DNA from: Saccharothrix sp. ALI-22-I
Lineage (GTDB): Bacteria; Actinomycetota; Actinomycetes; Mycobacteriales; Pseudonocardiaceae
DNA length: 64,000 nt
Direction of reading: 5' to 3'
Assembly (NCBI RefSeq): GCF_001984175.1
Contig: NZ_MTQP01000066.1
Location: 186,001-250,000, forward strand
The translations under genes were made by a program, and so were the position numbers. This document shows positions 53,463 through 62,814 of this stretch, piece after piece; position 1 is the stretch's first letter, and every line of letters begins with the position of its first letter. The notes under the pieces were generated by a model that was given only the letters and a program-made list of their open reading frames with translations, did no database searches and was not told the DNA's origin.

Positions 53463-55366
53463 ATGACTGACCTGCACCAAGGCCCCGTCCAACCGACCCC
53501 GACCGCGAAAACCACGCTACGCCCGGTCGCCCTCGACGGCGTCGCCTTCGCGGCCGACGGCTTCTTCGGCGGGTGGCAGCGGCGCAACGCCACCGGCACC
53601 CTGCCGCACTGCGTCGACCAGCTGGGCACCTCCGGCGCGCTGGACAACCTGCGGATCGTCACCGGTGAGGCGACGGGCGAGTTCCGCAACATGTGGTTCG
53701 CCGACTCCGACGTCCACAAGACGCTGGAGGCCGCCGCGTGGCAGCTCACCTCCACCCCGGACGACGAACAGCTGATCGCGTTCGTCGAGACGACCGCCGC
53801 GCTGCTGGCGAAGGCCCAGGGCGACGACGGTTACCTCAACTCGTACTACACGGTGGTGAAGCCCGAACTCCGCTTCCAGGAACTGCACTACAGCCACGAG
53901 CTGTACTGCGCGGGGCACCTCATCCAGGCCGCCGTCGCCGTCGCACGCGCCGGGGTCGGCGCCGAGTTGGTCGCCGTCGCCCGCCGCGTGGCCGATCTGC
54001 TGGTCGACCGCTTCGGCGCGCCCGACGGCCCCGATCCGCTCGACGGGCACCCCGGCGTGGAGACCGCGCTGGTGGAGTTGTACCGGGTGACCGGGCACCG
54101 GCCGTACCTCGACCTGGCCCGACGCATGATCGACCTGCGGGGTAACGGTCGGCTCGACGGCGCGCACTTCGGCTCCGCCTACCTCCAGGACCACGTTCCG
54201 GTGCGGCAGGCCGACGAGGTGGCAGGCCACGTCGTGCGGCAGCTGTACCTGCTGGCCGGGGTCGTCGACGTCGCTGTGGAGACCGGCGACGACGAGCTGT
54301 TCGACGCCGCCCGCCGGTTGTGGGAGGACGCGTTCGGCAGCAAGACCTACATCACCGGCGCGCAGGGGTCCCGGCACCGCGACGAGGCGTTCGGCGACCC
54401 GTACGAGCTGCCGGCGGACCGGGCGTACGGGGAGACGTGCGCGGCGATCGCCAGCGTCCAGTGGAACTGGCGGATGCTGCTGGCCACCGGTGAGGCCCGC
54501 TACGCCGACGAGATGGAGCGCGCGCTCTACAACGCGGTGGCGGGCTCGACGTCGTTGGACGGGACGCACTTCTTCTACTCCAACCCGCTGCACCTGCGCA
54601 CCGGCCACGACGGCTCGGACGAGGACGCGCCGTCACAACGCCTGCCCTGGTACAGGTGCGCGTGCTGCCCGCCGAACCTGGCCCGGCTCGTCGCGTCCCT
54701 GCACGGCTACACCGCCACCACCGACGACACCGGGCTCCAGGTGCACCTGTACTCGGCGGGCACCCTGCGTGCCGAGGTGGACGGCGTCGCCGTCGAGGTC
54801 GTCACGCGCACCGAGTACCCGTGGGACGGGCGGGTGGAGCTGACGGTGACCGGTTCCGCGCCGTTCGCGCTGGCCCTGCGCGTGCCCGGCTGGTGCGCCG
54901 AACCGTCCGTGCTGATCGACGGCGTGCCGGTCGACGTCACGCCCGAAGGCGGGTACCTGCGGTTGCACCGGGACTGGTCGGCCGGCGTCACCGTCACGCT
55001 CGACCTGCCCATGCCGGTCCGCGTGGTCACCGCCCACCCCCGCGTCGACGCCGTCCGCGGCTGCGTCGCGCTGGCCCGCGGCCCGCTCGTCTACTGCGTG
55101 GAGCAGGCCGACCTGCCCGCCGACGTCGTGCTGGAGGACGTCCGGATCGACCCGGCCGCGACCGTCGTCGAGACCGGGCTGCCCGCCGTCCCGGTGGCAC
55201 TGACCGCTCACGGCGCAGTGGAGTCACCCGGCGGTGACGACCTGTACCGGACCGGCGTGCCGAGCACGACGCCACACCGCTCAGCCTCACCGCGATCCCG
55301 TACTTCCTGTGGGGCAACCGGTCGCCCGGTCCGATGCGGGTCTGGCTGCCGACCACCACCGGATGA
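53463..55366 (+). CDS. GH127 beta-L-arabinofuranosidase with late frameshift
   Basis: This cytoplasmic enzyme of about 634 residues would release L-arabinofuranose. Zinc/catalytic residues of GH127 are in place: E324 and C326 in YGETCAAIAS, and C401 (nucleophile) and C402 in CACCPPNLARL. A one-base deletion near 55258-55270 shifts the last 35 codons; restored, it ends LTAIPYFLWGNRSPGP and stops at 55366. As it stands, translation runs on to 55973 with a foreign tail. The catalytic barrel is complete, so partial activity is possible. ATG 53463 follows AGAAGGA. Confidence 0.87.
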
Positions 55367-55407
55367 CACGCCGCCTCCCCCACCCCATCCAGTGAACGAG
55401 GTGCACG

Positions 55408-56107
55408 GTGCCAAAGCCGACACTGCGGACCGCATTAGCGGTCTCCGCCCTCGCCGCCACCACCCTGGTGGCCTTACCCCCACAAGCACAGGCCGCCGGC
55501 CACACCCTCGTGGTCGACGCGGCGGTCCCGTTCCGGCCGGTCACGCACGCCGCGTCCGGTGGCCTGTACGCGCTGGCGGAGAACAGCAGGCCGGCCGACT
55601 CTCGGTCAGCAACGTCGTCGCGTGGGAGGTCTGGAACGAACCGGACTGGACCTGGGACACCGCCAGGGCGGGCGACTTCAACGCCGGGTGGGTGCGCACG
55701 GTGCAGCGCATCCGCAGCCGCGACACCCTCACCCCGCTCGCCGGTCCGGGCCACGCGGGCTGGGACGCCAACCGGATGCGGACGTTCCTCACCGTCGCCC
55801 GCGACAACAACGCCCTGCCGGACATCGTGGTGTGGCACGAGCTGTACAACGGCGCTCCCGCGAACATCGCGGCGAACGTCGCGGCGTACCGGGCGATGGA
55901 GTCGTCGCTGGGCATCAGCCCGCGCCGCATCTTCATCAACGAGTACGCCGCGCCGAGAAGATCCGGTACATGATCGGCGCGTTGGTCGAGGTCCGCGAGG
56001 CGCTGCGACGTGACCCGGTCGTGCTCTCCACTCCGGGCAAGTTCGGGTCGGCCACCGAGCACGCGCGCGGCTCGTACCAGGTGAACCTACCCACGATCCG
56101 CGCATGA
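55408..56107 (+). pseudogene. Remnant of a secreted GH39-like glycosidase
   Basis: A signal peptide (MPKPTLRTALAVSALAATT, cut near AQA-AG) and THAASGGLYALAENSRPADS are followed, in another frame, by VVAWEVWNEPDWTWDTA, then NEYAAP, and a short third-frame tail ending at 56107. The catalytic Glu motifs remain, but a large central part and the C-terminal modules have gone. Confidence 0.75.
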
Positions 56108-56195
56108 ACCCGAGCCGAACTCGGCAACAACAAGACCACAACTACACGCGACATGATTACTATGCCAACCGCGATTTCCGTTGCAGCAATAGGCT

Positions 56196-56213
56196 CGCAT
56201 CATGTGTGATGCG
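56196..56213. promoter_or_regulatory. Palindrome at the GH13-like gene promoter
   Basis: CGCATCA-TGTG-TGATGCG is a perfect 7-base-arm dyad directly after a -10-like TAGGCT (56190-56195), 15 bases before the start codon. It would overlap the transcript start, a likely operator or 5' hairpin. Confidence 0.5.
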
Positions 56214-56227
56214 GACCGGGATTACCG

Positions 56228-57499
56228 GTGACAGGCGAGGGAGAGCCGGTTCTGCTCTGGCACGTCTTTCCGCTCGGTCTCCTTGGTGCGGACCAGGGCG
56301 GCGCCGACCGGGTCTGCCGTGGTTCGCTGCGCGAGCTGGTCGAGTGGCTGCCGCACATGAACTCACTCGGCGCCGACGGGCTGCTACTCGGACCTGTGTT
56401 CGCGTCCGTCTCGCACGGCTATGACACGGTGACCCACCGAACGATCGACGATCGTCTGGGCGCCGTTGCGGATCTCGACGAGCTTGTCGCCGCCGCGTCC
56501 TCACACGGCATCGGTGTGGTGCTGGACGGCGTCTTCGCGTATGCCTCCCGAGCGTTCTGGCGGCTGGCCGACCCCGCGGAACTCGGAGACCACTGGTTCA
56601 CGCGGGACCACCAGGGCGGTCTGGTGTCGTGGCGGGTCGACTCGCTCGTCACACCGGACTACGACTCCGCCGGTTACCAGTCCTACGTCGCGGACGTCAT
56701 GACGTCCTGGTTGGATCGCGGCGTCGCCGGGTGGCGCCTCGACTCGGCGTGGTCGATCCCGGCGACCTTCTGGCGCCGGGTGCTTGCCCGCGTGCGCGAG
56801 ACCCACCCGACCGCCTGGTTCCTCGGGCAGGTCTTCGACGACGACCTCCCGCCGGTGGTCAACCGCACCACCATGTCCAGCACCACCGAGTACGCGCTGA
56901 TGCACGGGATCCGCGAGTGGCTCTCGGGTGCAGCGGCCGACCGCATGGTGACGACGCTGCGGCTGCACCGGCACAACTGCCGCTCGCGGAGCTCACCGCA
57001 CACGTTCCTCGGCAACCACGACTTCGCCCGCCTCGCCGACACGGTCCCGGCCGCGCTGCTACCCGCAGCCTTCTGCCTCCTGCTCACCCTGCCCGGAATC
57101 CCCGGCATCTACTACGGCGACGAACTCGCCCTGACCTCAACCTGGGCCCAAGGCGGCCCCGATGCCCTGCTCCGCCCTCCGATGACCCCTCGTGACCTGG
57201 ACGAACTCGACGACACCGCACGCGACCTACTCGCATCCGTCCAGCAGCTCGGCGCGTACCGGCGCGCCAACACATGGCTGACCTCGGCCACACTCACCGA
57301 CATCACCACACACGCCGGCGCGCTCACCTACACAGTCACCGGCGATGACCACTCGATCCAGGTTCGCGTCAACCCCACCCCGCAAACCGTCGAGTTCCCG
57401 ACCGACGAACAGCAACCACAGGCGATGCTGGGCATGGCAACCACGCACGCCGACCGAATCGAGATCCCACCCCGCGGCTGGGCGGTCCACCAAACGTAA
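56228..57499 (+). CDS. GH13-like protein lacking the catalytic acid (probable pseudoenzyme)
   Basis: This 423-residue protein has a clear alpha-amylase barrel: HVFPLG, HGYDTVTHRTIDDRLG, D100 in DGVF, nucleophile-position D172 in GWRLDSAW and the NHD motif (263-265). At the catalytic acid the usual Glu is Q201 (FLGQVFDD), and the conserved His of region I is Y105 (DGVFAYASR). Without the acid it should not hydrolyse glycosides. It could be a glycan-binding or regulatory protein. No signal peptide is present, so it is cytosolic. GTG 56228 is the start. It is monocistronic. Confidence 0.88.
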   Translation: MTGEGEPVLLWHVFPLGLLGADQGGADRVCRGSLRELVEWLPHMNSLGADGLLLGPVFASVSHGYDTVTHRTIDDRLGAVADLDELVAAASSHGIGVVLDGVFAYASRAFWRLADPAELGDHWFTRDHQGGLVSWRVDSLVTPDYDSAGYQSYVADVMTSWLDRGVAGWRLDSAWSIPATFWRRVLARVRETHPTAWFLGQVFDDDLPPVVNRTTMSSTTEYALMHGIREWLSGAAADRMVTTLRLHRHNCRSRSSPHTFLGNHDFARLADTVPAALLPAAFCLLLTLPGIPGIYYGDELALTSTWAQGGPDALLRPPMTPRDLDELDDTARDLLASVQQLGAYRRANTWLTSATLTDITTHAGALTYTVTGDDHSIQVRVNPTPQTVEFPTDEQQPQAMLGMATTHADRIEIPPRGWAVHQT

Positions 57500-57509
57500 G
57501 GTCGGCTCA

Positions 57510-57575
57510 ACGCTGCCCGAGATCCGCCGACTGCTGATCACGCTAGTGGTGCTTCTCGGAGGGCTGACCCGGTAA
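57510..57575 (+). mobile_element. Possible transposase C-terminal scrap
   Basis: TLPEIRRLLITLVV, soon followed by a stop at 57573, recalls the end region of IS701-type transposases (PEIRRLL). Only about 20 codons remain, so the match may be chance. The rest of 57500-57737 shows only the hairpin listed next. Confidence 0.2.
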
Positions 57576-57694
57576 TCGGCCTGTTGGGTCGGCGAGCCGG
57601 GCCGGACCCGCGTGTCGCGTGTGGGAGGTGGTTGTGGCTTGTCGTCCGAGTGTGTTGTGCGGCTGTGCGCTCGCCTCGACTCGTGGCCGCAACC

Positions 57695-57725
57695 GGTGCA
57701 CATCGCGGTCTGACCGCGGTGCACC
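57695..57725. terminator. Hairpin between convergent genes
   Basis: GGTGCAC-CGCGGT pairs with ACCGCG-GTGCACC around CTG, with a two-base bulge on the left. It lies between the GH13-like gene and the stop of the opposite-strand DUF gene. Confidence 0.5.
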
Positions 57726-57737
57726 ACATCGGTCGTG

Positions 57738-58586
57738 TCAGTCCTGAATCAGCCCGAGGTCACTGAACACCTGCCGCCCCCAGGAAAGCGCGGTGGGCAG
57801 GTCGTCCCACTGCCGGTCCGCTTCGGTGAGGTAGGGGAACACGTACGGCTCGGTGATCTCAGCGGGTAGGTCGGTGGCGCGGCACGTGTACGGGGGACGT
57901 CCGTAGTTGTCTGCATACATCGCCGCGGCGACCTCTTCCGGCTGCGTGTCCCACACGCCGAACCACAGTCGCCGCAGCATCGCCGGGTGCGCCATCGCGA
58001 AGATCAGCCTGCCCACGTCGAGGGGTTCGCCGGCCGAGATCACCCGTGCCACACCACAGTAGCGTTGGCGCCCCTTGGGCAGATGCAGTATCCCGGCGTC
58101 CCCGGACCAGATCTCCACGCTGTGGCCGGCGTCGATGATCGCGGCGCACAGCGTGGCCAGCGCGAGGCCGCGGTTGATGATCACACTGTGTTCGATCCGG
58201 TGCGAGTACGAGGACGGGACGAGGAACGTGATCACCTTGCCACGTCGGGAGACTTGCCGAGGTACCGCGTCCACCATGCACTCCGGCACCCCGGCCAGGT
58301 ATGCGCCGATGTCCACCTCGCTGCCGGTCACGTCCCAGGTCGGTTCCAACACGGTGACCGCGTGGGACAGGCCGGCACTGTCGCGCAGTTGGCTGATCGT
58401 CACGTCGGCCTCCTCCAAGGCCAGCGGCCAGCCGTCGACGGCCAGCCGGACTGCCTCTTCCCAGGAGGCACCGTGCCATTCGACATCGGTTCTCCTGCTG
58501 CTCCCGTAGTTGATGGACGGCGGAGCCGTTGCGGCATCCAGGAATTCGCGCCAGGACAGCAGCGGTGGCAACGTTGTGGGAAGCAC
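57738..58586 (-). CDS. Unrecognised partner of the AAA ATPase
   Basis: This 282-residue soluble protein begins 3 bases after the ATPase stop, so the two are co-transcribed and probably co-translated. It carries WHGASWEEAVRLAVDGWP, a region with EVDIGAYLAGVPECM and a C-terminal stretch with PYVFPYL. I do not know its fold with certainty; proteins with a similar mid-section accompany MoxR-type ATPases in some phages and mobile regions. No membrane segment or signal peptide. The start is GTG 58586. Confidence 0.7.
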   Translation of the reverse strand: MLPTTLPPLLSWREFLDAATAPPSINYGSSRRTDVEWHGASWEEAVRLAVDGWPLALEEADVTISQLRDSAGLSHAVTVLEPTWDVTGSEVDIGAYLAGVPECMVDAVPRQVSRRGKVITFLVPSSYSHRIEHSVIINRGLALATLCAAIIDAGHSVEIWSGDAGILHLPKGRQRYCGVARVISAGEPLDVGRLIFAMAHPAMLRRLWFGVWDTQPEEVAAAMYADNYGRPPYTCRATDLPAEITEPYVFPYLTEADRQWDDLPTALSWGRQVFSDLGLIQD

Positions 58587-58589
58587 AGG

Positions 58590-60296
58590 TCAGTCCAGTC
58601 CGAGTGCCTTGCGGTGCGCGTCGGAGAGGCCGCGCACCACCCGCCACTGCATCACCTGGTCCACGGTGGCGCCCGCCTCCAGCAGTTTGGCACCGTCGAT
58701 GCTGGTCCGTGGCGAGAAGAGCACCGGTAGCTTCTTGTCCTCCGCCAGCTCTCGCAGATCTCGGATTTCGTCGAGGAGTTCGTGCACCGCGTCCGGGTGT
58801 GATGGCGCGTGCCGTAGCGCGATTCGCTCCTCCAGCCCCTCGTCGATCGGCACGTCGATCACCACAAAACGGTCCAGCGTGGCGGCATCCAGCGTCTGCC
58901 GGCCGACGTACTGCCGGTCACCCCCCGTGCCATAGGTGTTTCCGGTGGCCACCAACCGGAAGTTCTCGTGCGCGTCCACCATGCGGTCCGCGAACGCACA
59001 GGTGCCCAGCGCGAGCGCCTGGTTCAGCTCGGCGAGCAGCCCGGGGTGGCCGTTGTCCAGCTCGTCCAGCAGCATCACACCGCCGTGCTCGAACGCACGA
59101 CGGAACGGGGTGTCGTGGTACTGGCCGTGAGCGTCGTAGTAGCCGAACACCTTGCTCATCGGGGTGGTCGGGCCCAACGACAGCGCCTGGAACTGCAGAC
59201 CCAACGCCCCCGCGGCGTGCTTGGCCAGCATGGATTTCCCGGTGCCCGCCGGGCCGACCAGCAGCACGTGGCAGCGCGCGTGCAGTGCCACCAGCAACTC
59301 CGGCAGCACCGTGTGCGTGTCCGCGCCCAGTTCCACCTTCCCGCCCTGTGGAAGCACCACGGTGACCACGTTCGGCGCGTACTGCGCGAACACTTTCTCC
59401 GCCTCGTCGCGGACTGCGCCACGTACCGAGTTCAGCGCTTCCTCGGACACCTTCTCGACCACGCCCGGCAGGGCCTCACGGGTCGCCTCGCGTGCCATTT
59501 CGGTCGCCGTGACCGCAGCTTTGCCGGCCAGTTCGTCATGCAGCAGTCGCAGATCCGGAGTCGCTCCGGCCACCGCGTCACGGGCGAGCCCCGGCAGTAC
59601 TTCCTCCGCCGCCCGCTCCACCGCGTCGGCCAGCGAGCCGCGGACCTTTTCCGCCTCGTCCCGTACCGCCTCGGGTGCCGCGTCCTTGACCGCCGCGCGC
59701 ACCACCTCGATCATTGCGGCGGACCCGGCGTGCACCAGCTCGTCACGCACCTCGTCACGGTCCGGGGTGGCCCTGGAGACCGCAGCGCGGGCCAGTTCGG
59801 AGATCACCTCCTCGGACTGCTGCGCGAGGGTGCTGGTGACCGCGTCGCGCACCTGGTCGGTAGCCTTGCGCACCACGTCCGCCAGCACGTCCCCGGCCTG
59901 ACCGCGCACGATGCCGGTCACTTCCGAGGCCACCGTGGCGACCAGCTCCTCGCGCAGCTTCACCGCATCCGGTGTCGCGTCCCGCACCGCGGCCCTGGCC
60001 AGGTCTGGCAACAGACCGTCCGCGGCGCGGTTGACCAACGCCGGCAGGTCGGCCTCCAGCGCTTTCCGCGCTGCTCCCTCGATCGCGGCCTGCATCTCAG
60101 CCAGGTCCGGGGTGGCTTCGGTGACCGCGAGCCTGGCCAGGTTGGGCAGCGACGCCTGGGCGTGCTGGCGGATGGTCTCCGGCAGACGGGCCTGGATCTC
60201 GCTTTGCACCATCCACAGCAGATTGCTCTGCGTGAACACTGCACGCGCTACCGCCTCGGAGATCTGGATGACCTCCGCCTTCGTGCTGCTCCGCAC
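58590..60296 (-). CDS. MoxR/dynein-type AAA ATPase with N-terminal helical repeats
   Basis: This 568-residue protein has an AAA core at about 310-565: Walker A GPAGTGKS (K354), Walker B MLLDELDN (D411/E412), sensor N453 in ATGNTYGTGG and an arginine finger R476 in LDRF. The first 300 residues are helical with repeats of the form LARxAVxxATPD at 53, 99, 168, 237, and weaker ones at 198 and 267. GTG 60296 follows GGGGAGGAAG; the longer in-frame reading to 61151 runs through the kinase on the other strand and was rejected. It may remodel a target protein with the partner gene. Confidence 0.88.
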   Translation of the reverse strand: MRSSTKAEVIQISEAVARAVFTQSNLLWMVQSEIQARLPETIRQHAQASLPNLARLAVTEATPDLAEMQAAIEGAARKALEADLPALVNRAADGLLPDLARAAVRDATPDAVKLREELVATVASEVTGIVRGQAGDVLADVVRKATDQVRDAVTSTLAQQSEEVISELARAAVSRATPDRDEVRDELVHAGSAAMIEVVRAAVKDAAPEAVRDEAEKVRGSLADAVERAAEEVLPGLARDAVAGATPDLRLLHDELAGKAAVTATEMAREATREALPGVVEKVSEEALNSVRGAVRDEAEKVFAQYAPNVVTVVLPQGGKVELGADTHTVLPELLVALHARCHVLLVGPAGTGKSMLAKHAAGALGLQFQALSLGPTTPMSKVFGYYDAHGQYHDTPFRRAFEHGGVMLLDELDNGHPGLLAELNQALALGTCAFADRMVDAHENFRLVATGNTYGTGGDRQYVGRQTLDAATLDRFVVIDVPIDEGLEERIALRHAPSHPDAVHELLDEIRDLRELAEDKKLPVLFSPRTSIDGAKLLEAGATVDQVMQWRVVRGLSDAHRKALGLD

Positions 60297-60324
60297 GCTT
60301 CCTCCCCGTTCCGCGTGGTGTGTC

Positions 60325-60351
60325 GCCCCGAGTATGGGATCGTTTCGGGGC
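60325..60351. promoter_or_regulatory. Palindrome in the AAA promoter region
   Basis: GCCCCGA (60325-60331) pairs with TCGGGGC (60345-60351). On the minus strand a CATACT -10-like element lies between. No other feature is seen in 60297-60542 between the divergent genes. Confidence 0.35.
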
Positions 60352-60542
60352 CCCCCACAGAGATCGGCACGTTGCTGCCACAGTCGGCCGTCGCACTGTG
60401 GGCAGCCGATCACCCCCGACGGTTCGGCGTCCGTCTCGTCGTTCTTGACGTAGGTCGCGGTCAACCCGGTCACCGGCCGGGTGCGCGTCCTGGCCTCTCC
60501 ACGCAGTTGACCTTGGTGTTCGGGGTCCAGCACAGTGGGGGC

Positions 60543-61637
60543 GTGCAGTGGGCGCTGAGCATCCTGACGGTCGTCGCGTACGCGACGCTGCCGCTCGGCT
60601 CCGCGAGTTTCGAGCACGAACTCGTGCCGACGCTGGTCGTCGGGCTGGTCTACGCCGTGCTCGCCATCGGCGGGTTCCGGTGGGTGCAGCGGCGGGGCCG
60701 GGCGTTCGCCGTGGTGTACGTCGGCGTCCAGCTGCCGCTGGGTTTCGTGCTGTTCTCGCTGTCGGGCGCGGCGGTCGGTGCGGTGTTGCTGCTGGTGGTC
60801 CTGGTTTCGCAGAGCGTGCTGCTGCTGCCGCTGCCGGCCGCCGCCGCGGTGGCCGCGGTCATCCCGTTGATCCACGTGGAGATGGAGTGGCCCGACGGGC
60901 TGCGTGAAGGGCTCAACACGTTGGCCGTCACCGCGTTCGCCATCGTCATCACCGAGCTGCTGGTCCGGGAGCAGCGCGCGAGGGCGGAACTGGCGGACGC
61001 CAACGAGCGGCTGCGCGGGTACGCGGCCCAGGCCGAGCAACTCGCGACCACCCAGGAGCGCAACCGGGTCGCCCGTGACATCCACGACGGGTTGGGCCAC
61101 CACCTGACCGTCGTGCAGATGCTCCTCCAAGCCGCACGTGCGGTGATCCACACCGCCGACACCGAACGGCTCGACGCCATGCTGGCCAAGGCACAGGACC
61201 AGTCACGGGAGGCGCTGGCGGAGGTCCGCCGTTCGGTCGCCGCGCTGCGCGAACCCCGGTCCGCGCCGCTGGTGGACGCGTTGCGCGCACTCGCCCGCGA
61301 GGCCTCCGAGGCGGGCGTGCCGACCGGGCTGGAGATCCACGGCCCGGCCCGCGCGGTCCGCGTCGAGGTCGAGGAGTCGCTGTTCCGGGCGGCGCAGGAG
61401 GGGCTGACCAACGTCCGCAAGCACGCGGACGCGACCGCCGCGACCGTGGTGCTCGACTACGGCAGCGTCGACCTGGTCCGGCTGGAGGTGCGTGACGACG
61501 GGCGCGGGCTCCTCGAAGACCCGGGCAACGGATTCGGCTTGGTCGGCCTCCGGGAACGCGTCACCGGCCTCGGCGGGCACGTGTCCGTCGACTCCGCCGG
61601 ACACGGCCTGACCCTCACCGTGGAGGTGCCGGGATGA
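60543..61637 (+). CDS. NarL-type sensor histidine kinase
   Basis: This 364-residue kinase has about five N-terminal membrane helices, a coiled linker, a HisKA_3 domain with H181 in ARDIHDGLGHHLTVVQ and an HATPase domain (EGLTNVRKHADA, then GFGLVGLRERV). The sensor has no extracytoplasmic loop of size, so it may sense the membrane. GTG 60543 has GTGGGGGC before it. It overlaps the response regulator by ATGA. Confidence 0.93.
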   Translation: MQWALSILTVVAYATLPLGSASFEHELVPTLVVGLVYAVLAIGGFRWVQRRGRAFAVVYVGVQLPLGFVLFSLSGAAVGAVLLLVVLVSQSVLLLPLPAAAAVAAVIPLIHVEMEWPDGLREGLNTLAVTAFAIVITELLVREQRARAELADANERLRGYAAQAEQLATTQERNRVARDIHDGLGHHLTVVQMLLQAARAVIHTADTERLDAMLAKAQDQSREALAEVRRSVAALREPRSAPLVDALRALAREASEAGVPTGLEIHGPARAVRVEVEESLFRAAQEGLTNVRKHADATAATVVLDYGSVDLVRLEVRDDGRGLLEDPGNGFGLVGLRERVTGLGGHVSVDSAGHGLTLTVEVPG

Positions 61638-62290
61638 CCGCCGCCGTTCGAGTGCTGATCGTGGACGACCAGGCCCTGTTCCGGGAGGCGCTGGCGACGC
61701 TGCTGGAGGTCCAGCCGGAGATCGAGGTGGTCGGCGAGGCCGGGGACGGCGAGCAGGCCGTGCGGTTGTGCGCCGAGCTGCGTCCGGACGTGGTGCTGAT
61801 GGACCTCCGGATGCCGGTCATGGACGGTATCGCGGCCACCAACCGGCTGCGGGTCGAGCAACCGGGCGTGCGGGTGCTGGCGCTGACCACGTTCGACGAT
61901 GACGCGGACGTGTTCGCGGCGCTGCGTGCCGGTGTGCTCGGCTACCTGCTCAAGGACGTGTCCTCGGCACAACTGGTCGAGGCGCTGGTCGCGGCACGGC
62001 GCGGGGAGTCGGTGCTGCAACCGTCGGTCGCGACCAAGCTCGTGGCCAGGGTCGCCCAACTGCCGCACGAGGGCGCACCGGCGCGTGTGCCGTTGGCGGT
62101 GCCGCTGTCGGAGCGTGAGCTGGACGTGGTCCGGCTGCTCGCCGAGGGCCGCAGCAACCGCGAGATCGCGGGCCGCCTGTTCCTGGCCGAGGGCACGGTG
62201 AAGAACCTGGTCACGAGCGTGCTGTCCAAGCTCCAGGTCCGTGACCGCACGCAGGCGGCGCTGCGGGCCAGGGAACTCGGCCTGTGCTGA
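61634..62290 (+). CDS. NarL/FixJ-type response regulator
   Basis: This 218-residue regulator has a receiver domain with phospho-acceptor D57 in VVLMDLRMPVMDG and conserved K in YLLKDV, then a LuxR helix-turn-helix (LSERELDVVRLLAEGRSNREIA). It is the partner of the kinase it overlaps. The genes downstream are possible targets. Confidence 0.96.
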   Translation: MTAAVRVLIVDDQALFREALATLLEVQPEIEVVGEAGDGEQAVRLCAELRPDVVLMDLRMPVMDGIAATNRLRVEQPGVRVLALTTFDDDADVFAALRAGVLGYLLKDVSSAQLVEALVAARRGESVLQPSVATKLVARVAQLPHEGAPARVPLAVPLSERELDVVRLLAEGRSNREIAGRLFLAEGTVKNLVTSVLSKLQVRDRTQAALRARELGLC

Positions 62291-62303
62291 CCGCTCGGAG
62301 GTC

Positions 62304-62339
62304 GTGCCGGGTCATGACCCAGGACATGACCTTCGGCAC
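62304..62339. promoter_or_regulatory. Hairpin/palindrome after the two-component pair
   Basis: GTGCCG-GGTCATG (62304-62316) pairs with CATGACC-TT-CGGCAC (62325-62339), with the perfect palindrome GGGTCATGACCC at 62309-62320 inside. It may be a terminator or the operator of the next gene. Confidence 0.55.
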
Positions 62340-62407
62340 CTGACCGCGCCGCCCAGGCGGCCCAGGGTCTCTGTTGCACCGCGACATCCCGCAACGGAGG
62401 AGCCGTC

Positions 62408-62812
62408 ATGGAAACGAAGACGACCATCGATCGGCAGCGACCCCGGCGTCGCGTGCTGCGCTTCACCCGGCACGCGCTGGAAATGGTCGTCGCCATGGTG
62501 GCGGGCATGGTCGTGCTGGAGCCGGTGTGGTCGTTCGTGTGGCCGGACCTGGGCGACATCGTGACCGCGCAGGTGCTGGTGATGGCCACCGACATGTCGC
62601 TGGGGATGGCGCTGTGGATGCGGGTGCGCCACCACGGCTGGGCCGGCATCGCCGAGATGTCCGCCGCGATGTACCTGCCGTTCCTCGTCCTGCTGCCGTT
62701 CTACTGGACCGGGCTGCTGTCCGGGATGGCGCTGATGACCGCCGGTCACGTGCTGATGATCCCGGCCATGCTGGGCGCGATGCTGCGCCGTCGCCACGAG
62801 TACGGGTGCTGA
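62408..62812 (+). CDS. Small Met-rich four-helix membrane protein
   Basis: This 134-residue protein has four membrane helices, a basic N-terminus (RQRPRRRVLRF) and a large number of methionines in the helices (for instance MVVAMVAGMVVLE and TDMSLGMALWM). Similar proteins are sometimes labelled FliP-like, with little basis. ATG 62408 follows GGAGGAG. It is 2 bases before the next gene, so the pair is probably one operon. Confidence 0.78.
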   Translation: METKTTIDRQRPRRRVLRFTRHALEMVVAMVAGMVVLEPVWSFVWPDLGDIVTAQVLVMATDMSLGMALWMRVRHHGWAGIAEMSAAMYLPFLVLLPFYWTGLLSGMALMTAGHVLMIPAMLGAMLRRRHEYGC

Positions 62813-62814
62813 CC

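Noticed and set aside
60380-60480. Zinc-ribbon-like CPQCDG reading on the minus strand upstream of the AAA gene
   Set aside because: Only about 30 codons look natural, with no start or ribosome binding site; probably chance.
58968-60542. N-terminal extension of the second kinase
   Set aside because: It is antisense to the AAA ATPase; the kinase starts with a membrane helix at 60543.
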